From Acidimicrobiales bacterium (GTDB taxonomy: Bacteria; Actinomycetota; Acidimicrobiia; Acidimicrobiales; Acidimicrobilacustridaceae), in assembly GCA_030830565.1 (NCBI GenBank), contig JAURMR010000028.1, forward strand, positions 101,284 to 165,283: a stretch of DNA of 64,000 bases, written 5' to 3'. Every line of letters starts with the position of its first letter. The first letter of the stretch is position 1. Below the pieces are notes generated by a model. It was not told where the DNA came from, ran no database searches, and saw only the letters and a program-made list of their open reading frames with translations. Both the position numbers and the translations under genes were made by a program. Shown here one piece after another: positions 20,120 to 31,658 of this stretch.

Positions 20120-21427
20120 CTAGTTGAACGTTGGCCAGGCCACAACGGGACCGGCAAGATCAACAAGTTCCGCAGCAGCGGCAAGGTCAACCGCTACACC
20201 AGTAACGCTGACACCGGAATCGCTCATTGCCGCAACTAGATTCGCTCGGTGTTGCGAAGGATCGCCCCCGTCGACATCGTCGCCCCATTGTTCAACAACG
20301 ATGCCGAGGTCAAGCGCAGCAGCAAGGTCGAGCAACTCGTTTTCGAGTGAACTGCCAGGGTAGGTGATGGCAACCGAGCGAGTGCCGTCGAGCGCCGAAA
20401 CGATCGCCGCAGAAATTGCGAACCCATCGGCCGAACGAGCAGGAACGACAACGCGTCCCATCGGAACGGGTACGACTCCACGAGCAAACCAGAAACCGGC
20501 GGGGCCACCATCGACATAAACCTGCACGTCAGGGTCGATTGCATCGAAGACATCAAGCACTGCGCGAACGGGATGAAGTGGCGAGGTTGCCACGTCACGA
20601 TGGTCACCGAACACCGCTGCACATGCTTCGACGAGCGACGAACGAACAGCTTGCGATTCGATTGCAGGCCAATCAGTGGCCAAGAACGGTAGATGCCACG
20701 ACTCTACTTCCAAAAGCTGTGCATTCATCGGGAGCGACTCGCCCAGTTCGTCATCGTCGACGCCAACGACAATGACAAGTTCGCACTCATCAAGACCACC
20801 GAGCGCAGGATCATCCGCCTGAACACCTACAACTCCTCGCCATGCCGGATGGTCAAACGGAATAACACCGATCGCACCCATCGTGGTCATGACTCCGGCG
20901 CCAGTTCTGGTGACGAAATCAGCTACGTCGGCTGCGGCTCCGTCGCGAAGAACTCCCGGGCCAGCGATGATCATCGTGCGGAAGTCAGCGAGACCAGCCG
21001 AAAGGCGAAGCAGCTGATCGCTGCGTTGAAGAACGAGCGGCTGCGCGCCTTCAGGCACCTCGGCGAAAAGGTCGGCGGGAAGTTCGATCTCAACCGCACC
21101 AAACACACGGCCCAAGGACCAACCAGCAATTGCCGCAGGGAGATCTTCGACTCCGATTGAAAGCGCTTGCGTTTCTTCACCGGGCTGCGAGGACAATCGC
21201 ACTCGACGACCCGAAAGAAGCGCAACGCCCGGGCGTGCATCGGGAGCGACAGAAAGTCGTCCGTCGGCATCAGCCAACGCGATTGCCGCAGCTTCGGTTG
21301 CAACAGGTATCAGTGCAAGCCCTTCGAGCGCCTCCAGGTCATGACCCGGTGCAGCGAATGCACGTGTCGCACCGACGGCGCGCAAACAGCGCGAAACCAG
21401 CGAAGCTACCGATTCCGACGCAGCCAC
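20120..21427 (-). CDS. Degenerate thiamine-diphosphate-enzyme-like protein
   Basis: 435 residues with the three-part layout of acetolactate-synthase-like ThDP enzymes but shortened. The N-terminal part keeps a Glu (Glu45 in VATEAAAIAL) where the cofactor-activating Glu sits. The middle resembles the TPP central domain (MIIAGPGVL, ECELVIVVGVDDDE). In the C-terminal part the Mg-ThDP GDG...NN motif is missing: the region reads ITYPGSSLENELLDL and then EQWGDD. Catalysis by the usual mechanism is doubtful. The GTG start at 21427 lies 4 bases after the small acyl-CoA dehydrogenase gene. Function unknown. Confidence 0.6.
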   Translation of the reverse strand: MAASESVASLVSRCLRAVGATRAFAAPGHDLEALEGLALIPVATEAAAIALADADGRLSVAPDARPGVALLSGRRVRLSSQPGEETQALSIGVEDLPAAIAGWSLGRVFGAVEIELPADLFAEVPEGAQPLVLQRSDQLLRLSAGLADFRTMIIAGPGVLRDGAAADVADFVTRTGAGVMTTMGAIGVIPFDHPAWRGVVGVQADDPALGGLDECELVIVVGVDDDELGESLPMNAQLLEVESWHLPFLATDWPAIESQAVRSSLVEACAAVFGDHRDVATSPLHPVRAVLDVFDAIDPDVQVYVDGGPAGFWFARGVVPVPMGRVVVPARSADGFAISAAIVSALDGTRSVAITYPGSSLENELLDLAAALDLGIVVEQWGDDVDGGDPSQHRANLVAAMSDSGVSVTGVAVDLAAAAELVDLAGPVVAWPTFN

Positions 21428-21431
21428 AGGC

Positions 21432-22451
21432 TTAGTTGTCGAGCAACAGGTGAGCGACGCGGCGACGGTGCCAAAGGGCATCGCCCCAACTTGAGGAGAG
21501 CGCCCATGAACGCTTCAGCCAAAAGTGAAGGTCGTGTTCGGTGGTGTAACCGATAGCGCCGTGAGTTTGCAGTGCCTTACGAGCGACAACCTCGGCAGCA
21601 TCAGAAGCGAAACACTTCGCCATCGAGACTTCACGATCGACATCGGCAGAACCCATGGCGAGACCATAGGCAGCGGCCCACACTGCTGGGCGAGCAAAGG
21701 ACACCTTGAGTTCAGCGTCGGCGAGATGATGCTTCACGGCTTGGAAGCTTCCGATCGGCACACCGAACTGCTTGCGATCGACCACATAGGCAACCGTCAT
21801 CGCGATCATTTGTTCGGACAAACCGATGAGCATCGCGGCCGTGGCAACAGCGCCACGATCGAAGGCTCGGTTCACTGCCTGCAGCGCGGCGTCGCCCGAG
21901 GCGATGAGTTCAGCGTCGGCTTCGTCCCATTCGACAGCAAACAATCGACGAGCACCGTCGACCGACACTTGCTGTGTTGAACGAACCTTGTCGGCCGGAA
22001 CAGCGAAGAGGCGATCATCACGCTGCGCAACCAAAAGGTTGGCGATGTGCATGTCGTTCACGAAGGGCTGACCATCGAGTTGAACGGTGGCGATGACCGA
22101 ACCATCGGCAATTCCTGGCAGCCATTTCTCGGCGATTGCCGCAGGTGCTGATTCAGCGAGAAGCGGAGCAACGACCGCAACGGTTTCAACCAGCGGACCT
22201 GGGTACGCGTAGCGACCGGCTTCGGTCAGGATCGGAAGGAGATCGATCTCGTTCATTCCCATGCCGCCAAAGGCTTCGGGAACGGTGAGACCGAGCACAC
22301 CCATTTCGGCAAGAGCTGCCCAGGTTGACGCGTCGCGACCGACAGCGTCGTCCCATGACCAGCGCACCTTTTCGGGCGGGCATTCATTGGCAAAGAATTC
22401 TGCGACAGCGTCGCGGAACAGCAGTTGATCTTCGGTGAAAGCGAATTGCAT
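21432..22451 (-). CDS. Acyl-CoA dehydrogenase, small subunit type
   Basis: 339 residues of the acyl-CoA dehydrogenase fold: N-terminal helical domain (TEDQLLFRDAVAEFF), short middle beta domain, C-terminal helices with RKQFGVPIGSFQAVKHHLAD and LQTHGAIGYTTEHDLHFWLKR. It is shorter than its upstream neighbour and lacks the usual C-terminal GGTNEI-type tail. This large-plus-small pairing resembles the alpha2-beta2 FadE complexes of mycobacterial steroid side-chain breakdown. It starts 6 bases after the large subunit gene ends. Confidence 0.88.
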   Translation of the reverse strand: MQFAFTEDQLLFRDAVAEFFANECPPEKVRWSWDDAVGRDASTWAALAEMGVLGLTVPEAFGGMGMNEIDLLPILTEAGRYAYPGPLVETVAVVAPLLAESAPAAIAEKWLPGIADGSVIATVQLDGQPFVNDMHIANLLVAQRDDRLFAVPADKVRSTQQVSVDGARRLFAVEWDEADAELIASGDAALQAVNRAFDRGAVATAAMLIGLSEQMIAMTVAYVVDRKQFGVPIGSFQAVKHHLADAELKVSFARPAVWAAAYGLAMGSADVDREVSMAKCFASDAAEVVARKALQTHGAIGYTTEHDLHFWLKRSWALSSSWGDALWHRRRVAHLLLDN

Positions 22452-22457
22452 CTCGGC

Positions 22458-23636
22458 CTACTTCCGGGGCAGACCGAGCACGCGCTCGGCGACGACGTTG
22501 CGTTGGATTTCATTGGTGCCGGCGTAGATCGGACCGCTGAGTGCAAACTCAAAGCCCTTCATCCACGCTCCCCCGTCGACGGCATCGGGAGAAGTTTCAA
22601 TCAGTTCGGCAGTGGGGCCGAGCAAACGAAGTGCGGTCTCATTGAGATTCACGTCGAGTTCCGACCAGAAGATCTTCGTGAGACTTGAACGTGCGCCTTG
22701 CGATACGCCGTTCACCAAACCGGTGACATCGGCAAGCGTTGCGAGGCGATATGCCTCTGCTTCCATCCACGACTGAGCAACATCGTCACGCATTGCAGCA
22801 ACGCGTTCTGCATGTTCGCCCGCAGCATTCTGACGCTTCCAGAGATCGACAAGACGATCGGCAGCGGCGCAGAAACGGCCCGGCGAACGAAGGGTAAGCC
22901 CACGCTCAGAAGAGGTGGTTGCCATTGCGACACCCCAACCTTCGTTCACGCCACCCAACACCAAATCGTCAGAAACAAAGACGTCATCGAAGAACACTTC
23001 AGCGAAACCTTCGTCGCCGTCGAGTCGTTCAACTCCACGAACCGTGACACCAGCTGCATCGAGCGGAACCATGAGGTAGGTCATGCCGCTGTGACGCGCT
23101 GCTTCGGGATCAGTGCGGAACAAACCAAACACCCAATTGCAAAAGGCACCGCGTGTCGTCCACGTCTTTTGACCGTTGATCACCCATCCGCCGCGCTCAT
23201 CATCACGCGCCGCGCGACTCTTGATGCCGGCAAGATCGGAACCAGCGTCGGGTTCCGACCATCCTTGACACCAGAGATCATCAGCAGCTGCCATCCGCGG
23301 GAGGAACCGTGCTTTTTGTTCGTCAGTGCCGAACTCGAAAATGGTGGGGGCAAGAAGGAAGATGCCGTTCTGGGTCACACGCTGCGGACCACCAGCTCGG
23401 TAGTACTCCTCCTCAAAAATGAGCCACTCCCAAAGTGATGCACCACGGCCGCCGTATTCCTCGGGCCATGACACCACCGACCAACCGGCAGCGAACAGTT
23501 TCTTTTCCCACTCGACATGAAGGGCAAAACCTTCGGCGGTATCGCCCGATGGCAAACCGACGGGGACATTGGCCTCGAGCCAAGCCCGGGCCTCGGCCCG
23601 GAAGGCCTCTTCGGCCGGTGTGAAGTTCAGATCCAT
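22458..23636 (-). CDS. Acyl-CoA dehydrogenase, large subunit type
   Basis: 392-residue flavoenzyme that introduces an alpha,beta double bond into acyl-CoA. Motifs: WPEEYGGRGAS, WCQGWSEPDAGSDLAGIKSRA, the FAD-site NGQKTWTTRGAF, and the C-terminal YAGTNEIQRNVVAERVLGLPRK. The start at 23636 follows GGAG by 6 bases. First gene of a three-gene minus-strand unit with the small subunit and the ThDP-like protein. Its promoter must lie in the palindrome-containing gap shared with the amidohydrolase gene. Confidence 0.93.
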   Translation of the reverse strand: MDLNFTPAEEAFRAEARAWLEANVPVGLPSGDTAEGFALHVEWEKKLFAAGWSVVSWPEEYGGRGASLWEWLIFEEEYYRAGGPQRVTQNGIFLLAPTIFEFGTDEQKARFLPRMAAADDLWCQGWSEPDAGSDLAGIKSRAARDDERGGWVINGQKTWTTRGAFCNWVFGLFRTDPEAARHSGMTYLMVPLDAAGVTVRGVERLDGDEGFAEVFFDDVFVSDDLVLGGVNEGWGVAMATTSSERGLTLRSPGRFCAAADRLVDLWKRQNAAGEHAERVAAMRDDVAQSWMEAEAYRLATLADVTGLVNGVSQGARSSLTKIFWSELDVNLNETALRLLGPTAELIETSPDAVDGGAWMKGFEFALSGPIYAGTNEIQRNVVAERVLGLPRK

Positions 23637-23702
23637 GGGGACTCCGTTTAGGGGGGAACAACCGCTCCGGAGGGGCGATCGTAGGCCCTCCATCATTGAT
23701 TG

Positions 23703-23710
23703 GTCAGGTT
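23703..23710 (+). promoter_or_regulatory. Extra half-site of the 23751-23775 palindrome
   Basis: GTCAGGTT occurs here in the same orientation as the right arm of the palindrome (23766-23773). The two copies start 63 bases apart, close to six DNA helical turns. It may be an auxiliary operator for the divergent genes; an 8-base match can also arise by chance. Confidence 0.35.
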
Positions 23711-23750
23711 GGGCGGCTGCAGCGACGAAGGTCACGTTGCTCAATCCGGC

Positions 23751-23775
23751 AGAACCTGACGGGTCGTCAGGTTCT
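23751..23775. promoter_or_regulatory. Perfect inverted repeat, probable operator
   Basis: Two 11-base arms, AGAACCTGACG and CGTCAGGTTCT, match perfectly around a 3-base centre (GGT). The site lies midway in the 195-base gap between the divergent acyl-CoA dehydrogenase and amidohydrolase genes, 57 bases before the amidohydrolase ATG, where it would overlap promoter elements. Size and symmetry fit a dimeric repressor such as TetR, GntR or MarR families. No regulator gene is adjacent. It is too far from a gene end to be a terminator. Confidence 0.6.
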
Positions 23776-23831
23776 GTTCTAGAGTCATCGGAGCGGGGAA
23801 GAGCCCCGACACCGTGCCCTCGAGGAGAGCC

Positions 23832-25076
23832 ATGACCATCACCGCTCCCAATCCCGCTTCGGCCGATACCAAGCGGGTCATCCCGAAGATCGTTTCTGTC
23901 GACGATCACATCATCGAACCGGCCGATGTGTGGACCAGTCGCCTCCCCAAGAAGTACCTCGACGTTGGTCCGCGCCTCGAGCGCTTGCGCGTCGACAATC
24001 TCAAGTTCGACGGCATGAACTACTCGTTCGACATTGTCGGCGACAACAGCCCTGGTGGAAAGTTCGCCGACTTCTGGTGCTACGAGGACCTCAAGGTTCC
24101 GATGCGTCGCATCATCACCGCTGTTGGTTTCGATGCCGAGGAGCGCACGATGCTTCCGGTCACCTATGAAGAAATGCGCAAGGGATGCTGGGATCAAACA
24201 GCACGACTTGCTGACATGGACGCAAACCACACCGAAGCTTCACTGTGCTTCCCAACCTTCCCCCGTTTCTGCGGACAAACCTTCGCCGAAGCCAAGGACA
24301 AAGAACTCGCACTGCTTTGCGTGCAGGCCTACAACGACTTCATGGTCGAAGAGTGGTGCGGCGGGGCCGGCAAGGGCCGTCTCATTCCACTGATCATCGT
24401 TCCGATGTGGGATCCCCAGCTCGCCGCTGCCGAGATCTACCGCAACGCCGCACGCGGTGTGCATGCAGTGTGCTTCTCGGAGGTTCCACACTTCCTCGGC
24501 CTGCCTACCATTCACTCCGGCGAATGGGACCCCTTCTTCCAAGCATGCAATGACACACAAACCGTGATCAACATGCACATCGGTTCCTCCTCACGCATGC
24601 CGGCAACCTCACCTGACGCGCCTGCCGCAGTTCAGGCCACGTTGAGTTTCAACCAGGGCATGTCGTCACTCGCCGACTGGATCTTCTCGGGCATCCTCCC
24701 CCGCTTCCCAGACATCAAGTTGGCGTATTCGGAAGCGCAGATGGGCTGGATCCCGTACTTCCTTGAGCGGGCCCAGAACGTGTGGTCGGAATTCCGCGGC
24801 TGGGCATTTGACCCGGAAATCGTCAGTGAACCGCCGGAGTTCTACTTCCGTCGTCAGGTCTACGCCTGCTTCTTCCGTGACAACTTCGGTCTGAAGAATC
24901 TTGAAGACATCGGCGTCGACAATGTCACGTTTGAAACCGATTACCCCCACTCCGACTCGACGTGGCCCCACACCGAACAATTCGTTCGTGAGATGGCCGT
25001 CGACCTTGACGACGAGACGCTCTACAAGATTGTTCGTGGCAACGCCATCAAGATGCTGCATCTCGATCTCGACTGA
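23832..25076 (+). CDS. Amidohydrolase family protein (Amidohydro_2 type)
   Basis: 414 residues of the metal-dependent TIM-barrel type related to ACMSD-like decarboxylases and hydrolases. Seen: SVDDHIIEPADVW at the N-terminus, LADMDANHTEASLCFPTFPRF-type strand, VINMHIGSSS with a likely metal His, and ETDYPHSDSTWPH with Asp and His near the C-terminus. The first strand has DDHxxE in place of HxH. Substrate unknown; it may hydrolyse or decarboxylate a ring-derived intermediate. GAGGAGAGCC precedes the ATG. Divergent from the acyl-CoA dehydrogenase unit and possibly co-regulated. Confidence 0.85.
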   Translation: MTITAPNPASADTKRVIPKIVSVDDHIIEPADVWTSRLPKKYLDVGPRLERLRVDNLKFDGMNYSFDIVGDNSPGGKFADFWCYEDLKVPMRRIITAVGFDAEERTMLPVTYEEMRKGCWDQTARLADMDANHTEASLCFPTFPRFCGQTFAEAKDKELALLCVQAYNDFMVEEWCGGAGKGRLIPLIIVPMWDPQLAAAEIYRNAARGVHAVCFSEVPHFLGLPTIHSGEWDPFFQACNDTQTVINMHIGSSSRMPATSPDAPAAVQATLSFNQGMSSLADWIFSGILPRFPDIKLAYSEAQMGWIPYFLERAQNVWSEFRGWAFDPEIVSEPPEFYFRRQVYACFFRDNFGLKNLEDIGVDNVTFETDYPHSDSTWPHTEQFVREMAVDLDDETLYKIVRGNAIKMLHLDLD

Positions 25077-25123
25077 GCACGCCACTACCTGAACACTCTG
25101 ATCGAGGGGGCTACGGTTCTTCC

Positions 25124-25627
25124 GTGGCCCCCTCGTCGCGTCCCCGCCAAAAGCGATCGAGCACCTTGCGCGCCTACGGCCCGCCGTTCTGGCGCGATCT
25201 CATGTTCTGGATCGCCGCCGGGCTTTCACTCCTCATAGGAGTTTTTCTCGTCATCGCTCTGTTCATGCTCCTCAGCACCCCACGAACAAATGCGGGCGTG
25301 GTGTGGACGATTGCCATCTTTGTTCTCGGTTCCTGGATGGGCTTTGTGGTGTTGTCACTCGGTCTCAATACCGTCCGAGGCATTGATCGCGGCACCAAAG
25401 AAGCAGATGCCGCTCGCGGCGATCGATTCGAAGCCCGCGGCCGGAAAGCCGGCAAAGTTGTCGGCAGTGGACTCGCCAAAGCCACTGGGCGCTCGAAGGA
25501 ACAACCTAAAACCAACGCCAACGCCGAAGCCACCGTTTCCGAGGCGAAGCCCACCATCGATGACGCGGCCCGGTCGCTCGGAATGATGGTGGGACGAAGG
25601 CTCGGCGCTCGGAAGGACAAATCATGA
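25124..25627 (+). CDS. Small two-helix membrane protein
   Basis: 167 residues from a GTG start. A basic N-terminus is followed by two hydrophobic helices (about 27-50 and 59-82), then a charged, Ala/Lys-rich cytoplasmic-type tail of about 80 residues. No family recognised. It ends in an ATGA overlap with the PPK2 gene, so the two are co-translated. The Shine-Dalgarno is poorly placed (AGGGGG about 14 bases upstream), leaving the start uncertain. Confidence 0.65.
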   Translation: MAPSSRPRQKRSSTLRAYGPPFWRDLMFWIAAGLSLLIGVFLVIALFMLLSTPRTNAGVVWTIAIFVLGSWMGFVVLSLGLNTVRGIDRGTKEADAARGDRFEARGRKAGKVVGSGLAKATGRSKEQPKTNANAEATVSEAKPTIDDAARSLGMMVGRRLGARKDKS

Positions 25628-26451
25628 GCCCCAAGCAACTCACGACTGATGAGTATCGGGTGAAACCTGGCGCAAAAGTGGATCTCAGTAAGTGGTCGAC
25701 CAACACCACCGACGGCTTCAACGGCGACAAACAACAAGGCGCTGCGCTTCTACCTGAACTCAACGAACGTCTCGCTGACCTGCAAGCAATGCTCTACGCG
25801 CAATCCAAACACAAAATGCTCATCGTCCTGCAGGGCATGGACACCTCTGGGAAAGACGGAACCATCAAGCACGTGTTCCGCACCATCAATCCAGTTGGCG
25901 TGAAAGTCAAAGACTTCAAACGCCCAAATGAAGTCGAACTCGCGCACGATTACTTGTGGCGAGTCCACGAACACACACCCCGCAATGGACGCATCGTGAT
26001 TTTTAATCGCAGCCACTACGAAGACGTTCTCGTTGTTCGGGTGAACAATCTTGTTCCCAAGAATGTTTGGGAACGACGCTATGAACACATCCGCGACTTT
26101 GAACAGATGCTCGCCGATGAAGGAACAACCATCGTGAAATTGTTCCTGCACATCTCAAAAGATGAGCAACGCGCTCGACTCCAAGAGCGTCTCGATAATC
26201 CTGCAAAGCACTGGAAATTTGAACACGGCGATATCGCCGAGCGGAACCATTGGGACGCTTATACCGATGCGTACGAACAGGCAATCTCAGAAACGTCCAC
26301 AAAGAGCGCTCCGTGGTACGTCATTCCATCAGATCGAAAGTGGTATCGGAACCTCGTGATCTCACAGCTTTTGATCGACAAACTTGAGTCGCTGAATATG
26401 GCTTATCCCGAGCCCGCAATCGGGATCGAGAACATCGTCATCGACGGTTAG
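25624..26451 (+). CDS. ppk2: Polyphosphate kinase 2 family protein
   Basis: 275-residue PPK2, transferring phosphate between polyphosphate and a nucleotide. Walker A is GMDTSGKDG (71-79); FNRSHYEDVLVVRV holds the Walker B-type region and KHWKFEHGDIAER the lid. It matches the single-domain polyphosphate:nucleotide phosphotransferase group; whether it prefers AMP, ADP or GDP cannot be read reliably. With ppgK, it shows this organism uses polyphosphate as a phosphoryl source. The start overlaps the preceding membrane gene. Confidence 0.92.
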   Translation: MSPKQLTTDEYRVKPGAKVDLSKWSTNTTDGFNGDKQQGAALLPELNERLADLQAMLYAQSKHKMLIVLQGMDTSGKDGTIKHVFRTINPVGVKVKDFKRPNEVELAHDYLWRVHEHTPRNGRIVIFNRSHYEDVLVVRVNNLVPKNVWERRYEHIRDFEQMLADEGTTIVKLFLHISKDEQRARLQERLDNPAKHWKFEHGDIAERNHWDAYTDAYEQAISETSTKSAPWYVIPSDRKWYRNLVISQLLIDKLESLNMAYPEPAIGIENIVIDG

Positions 26452-26454
26452 TTG

Positions 26455-27111
26455 TCAGGCTCGCAGAATTGCGACAATGCCCTTGACGATCAAGAACGCT
26501 GACACTGCGCTGAACAACCCGACCAGCACTTGCTGCCAATGACTGTCGAGCCAGCGATGCCACGTTCCCAACAAGCGTTCACGACTCTTTGGTCGAACCG
26601 TCAGGTACAGAACAGGCATCACTTCAAGCAGTGAACCTATGAGCACATAGAGACCCACAGCCACCCACTTCTCTGCGCCGTGAAGATGTTGTTGGACGAT
26701 CTCGCTACCCGCAGCGTATGAAAGCACGTTGGCCGGCAGGAAAAGCCCCAATCCAAACGCCGTAATCACCGACATCGTTCCGACTCGGTCCATCCATTTC
26801 GGGAGATCACGATCGACGTTGCTTCGAGAACGACGAAATTCGCGCAGGGCGAAGTACGCCACGACTAAACCAATAGCGAGGTCGATCGCGCCAAGCCACC
26901 AGTGCTTGCGATGGCCAGCCCCTGAATCGTGCAGTGCGCCACCAAGGACAACCATCGCTGCACAGCAAACGCCGATAGAAACCGCCCAACCGAAGGCGGC
27001 AGCCCACGAGGTCCGCACCTTTTCCGATTCGGACATCATCAATACTGCGGCGATGACGAACAACGGAGAAATCGTCGTCGCAATCCCGAGGATCAGCAGG
27101 TTGATACTCAC
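26455..27111 (-). CDS. GAP-family (Sap, sulfolipid-1-addressing-like) membrane protein
   Basis: 218 residues with about six hydrophobic segments. The N-terminal helix ILGIATTISPLFVIAAVLMM and the middle GLFLPANVLSYAAG resemble the LysE/GAP superfamily called Sap in mycobacteria, linked there to glycolipid export. The actual cargo here is unknown. A GTG at 27111 is chosen since GGGGAGA lies just upstream; a longer translation to 27207 would read through the operon-end hairpin. Convergent with ppk2 (3 bases apart). Confidence 0.7.
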   Translation of the reverse strand: MSINLLILGIATTISPLFVIAAVLMMSESEKVRTSWAAAFGWAVSIGVCCAAMVVLGGALHDSGAGHRKHWWLGAIDLAIGLVVAYFALREFRRSRSNVDRDLPKWMDRVGTMSVITAFGLGLFLPANVLSYAAGSEIVQQHLHGAEKWVAVGLYVLIGSLLEVMPVLYLTVRPKSRERLLGTWHRWLDSHWQQVLVGLFSAVSAFLIVKGIVAILRA

Positions 27112-27169
27112 TGGGTCTCTCCCCGCCGATTGAACGAGTCCAAACACTAGTGAGGCTCGGCGCAGACGC

Positions 27170-27197
27170 GTGTGAGGCGCCCGAAGGCGCCTCACAC
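27170..27197 (-). terminator. Terminator-like hairpin after atpC
   Basis: A perfect 12-bp stem with a 4-base loop that on the minus strand reads C(TTCG)G, the very stable UUCG tetraloop. It lies 30 bases after the atpC stop. No T-run follows, so it would be a U-less terminator or a 3'-end protecting structure, as is common in GC-richer actinobacteria. Confidence 0.65.
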
Positions 27198-27226
27198 AAC
27201 TACTCAAATTGTTTGCCGATCAAGAC

Positions 27227-27621
27227 TTAGTGAAAGCCCTCGACCGCCACGAGACGGGCTGATGCACGAGCCAACGCAGCGATCGCTTCGTCGTCGTCAC
27301 CGTTCTGCGCTGCGGCTTGTGCCTTTTCTTGGGCCTTGCGTGCACGCTCAACATCGATAGTCGATGCGAGTTCGGCAAGATCGGAAAGGATCTTCACGTG
27401 ATCATCGCTGACCTCGATGAAGCCACCATGCACCGCAGCCTTCTCGCTGCCGCCTTCGGCGAGTGTGATCTCTACCGTCGCGACCGCAAGTGCACCGACG
27501 AACGGGGCATGACCGGCGAGGAACGCAATATCGCCGCCACCCACAGTGCGCGCACGCACCATGGTGGCGTCACCCGAGAACAATGTGCGCTCGGGAGAAA
27601 CGAGTTCGACGGCCAGAGGCA

Positions 27622-27622
<1 letters not shown>
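27227..27622 (-). CDS. atpC: ATP synthase subunit epsilon
   Basis: Central-stalk F1 subunit that couples rotation and can inhibit hydrolysis. 131 residues: the N-terminal beta-sandwich has LVSPERTLFSGDA, FLAGHAPFVGAL and HGGFIEVSDD, and the C-terminal helical arm is ERARKAQEKAQAAAQ. TGATG overlap with atpD. Last gene of the atp operon, followed by a strong hairpin. Confidence 0.95.
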
Positions 27623-29100
<1,478 letters not shown>

Positions 29101-29112
29101 CTATTTCGTCGA

Positions 29113-30090
29113 TTAGTGAATCGAACGAGAGTGGTCAGTACGGTCAAGGTGGACGGGGAAAGCGTGCTCAGGTTCAAGATGCGACGGAATGAGTTCGTGT
29201 GCGGAACCCTTGTCGGCCGACATTGCTTCGGCGCCGCCAACAATTTCCATGATCTCGGTGGTGATGGAGTCCTGACGAGCACGGTTCATGATGCGGCTGA
29301 GCGTGGTCTTCAGATCTTCAGCGTTCTCGGTTGCGGCCTTCATTGCTCGCTGACGTGAAGCGTGCTCCGAAGCTGATGCATCGAGAAGCGCAGAGAACAA
29401 ACGTGACTCGAGATAGCGAGGAAGGATCTCGTTGAGAATGCCCGTTGGTGATGGTTCGTATTCGAGATCGGCTGACGGACCCTCAGCTTCGGTGACCTCG
29501 GGTACCTCGAGCGGAAGGAAGCGACGAAGCACTGCCTGCTGCGTACCGGCCGAAAGGAACTGGGTGTACGCGAGATCGACCGATGCAAGCTGACCGGTTT
29601 CATAGCGACGACGGATCGAGGCTGCGATGTCGCGAGCGTTGTCGTAGATCGGCTGATCAGTGACGCCCTCGAATTCGGCATCGACAGTCAGGCCACGGAA
29701 GCGGAAATGCTTCAGCGCCTTCTTGCCAACAGCGATGATCGAGTACTCACGGCCTTCAGCACGAGCCGCTTCGATGGCGCGTTCGGCAAGACGCAACACG
29801 TTGGTGTTGTAGCCGCCGCACATTCCGCGGTCAGAGGTGATGACAACGAACGCTGCCGTGTTTGCAGTGGGGTTGTCACGAAGCAAAGGGTGTTCCTTCG
29901 CCGCGCCTGCACGAAGCAGGTCCACGATCACGGTTGTGATTTCGTCGCTGTAGGGACGCGCTGAGGACGCGCGGTCCTGGGCTTTCACGACACGAGTGGC
30001 CGCGATGAGCTCCATGGCGCGCGTGATCTTCTTCGTTGACTCGACGCTCTTAATGCGTCGACGAAGGATCCGCTCCTGACCACCAGCCAT
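29113..30090 (-). CDS. atpG: ATP synthase subunit gamma
   Basis: Rotor shaft of F1. 325 residues, longer than the usual 285-305 because of an insertion around residues 205-225 (Glu/Pro-rich) and a His/Asp-rich C-terminal tail. Family motifs: RRRIKSVESTKKITRAMELIAATRV at the N-terminal coiled coil (shown here in part), SDRGMCGGYN, and the C-terminal helix NRARQDSITTEIMEIVGGAEA. Three bases after atpA. Extended gamma loops also occur in mycobacteria; the tail here is unusual. Confidence 0.95.
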   Translation of the reverse strand: MAGGQERILRRRIKSVESTKKITRAMELIAATRVVKAQDRASSARPYSDEITTVIVDLLRAGAAKEHPLLRDNPTANTAAFVVITSDRGMCGGYNTNVLRLAERAIEAARAEGREYSIIAVGKKALKHFRFRGLTVDAEFEGVTDQPIYDNARDIAASIRRRYETGQLASVDLAYTQFLSAGTQQAVLRRFLPLEVPEVTEAEGPSADLEYEPSPTGILNEILPRYLESRLFSALLDASASEHASRQRAMKAATENAEDLKTTLSRIMNRARQDSITTEIMEIVGGAEAMSADKGSAHELIPSHLEPEHAFPVHLDRTDHSRSIH

Positions 30091-30093
30091 GAC

Positions 30094-31641
<1,548 letters not shown>

Positions 31642-31658
31642 TACAGGATCCTCTGATC

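Noticed and set aside
27112..27207. Longer start for the GAP-family membrane protein
   Set aside because: The extension would translate through the 12-bp hairpin and adds Arg-rich residues; the GTG at 27111 has a good Shine-Dalgarno and starts the first helix.
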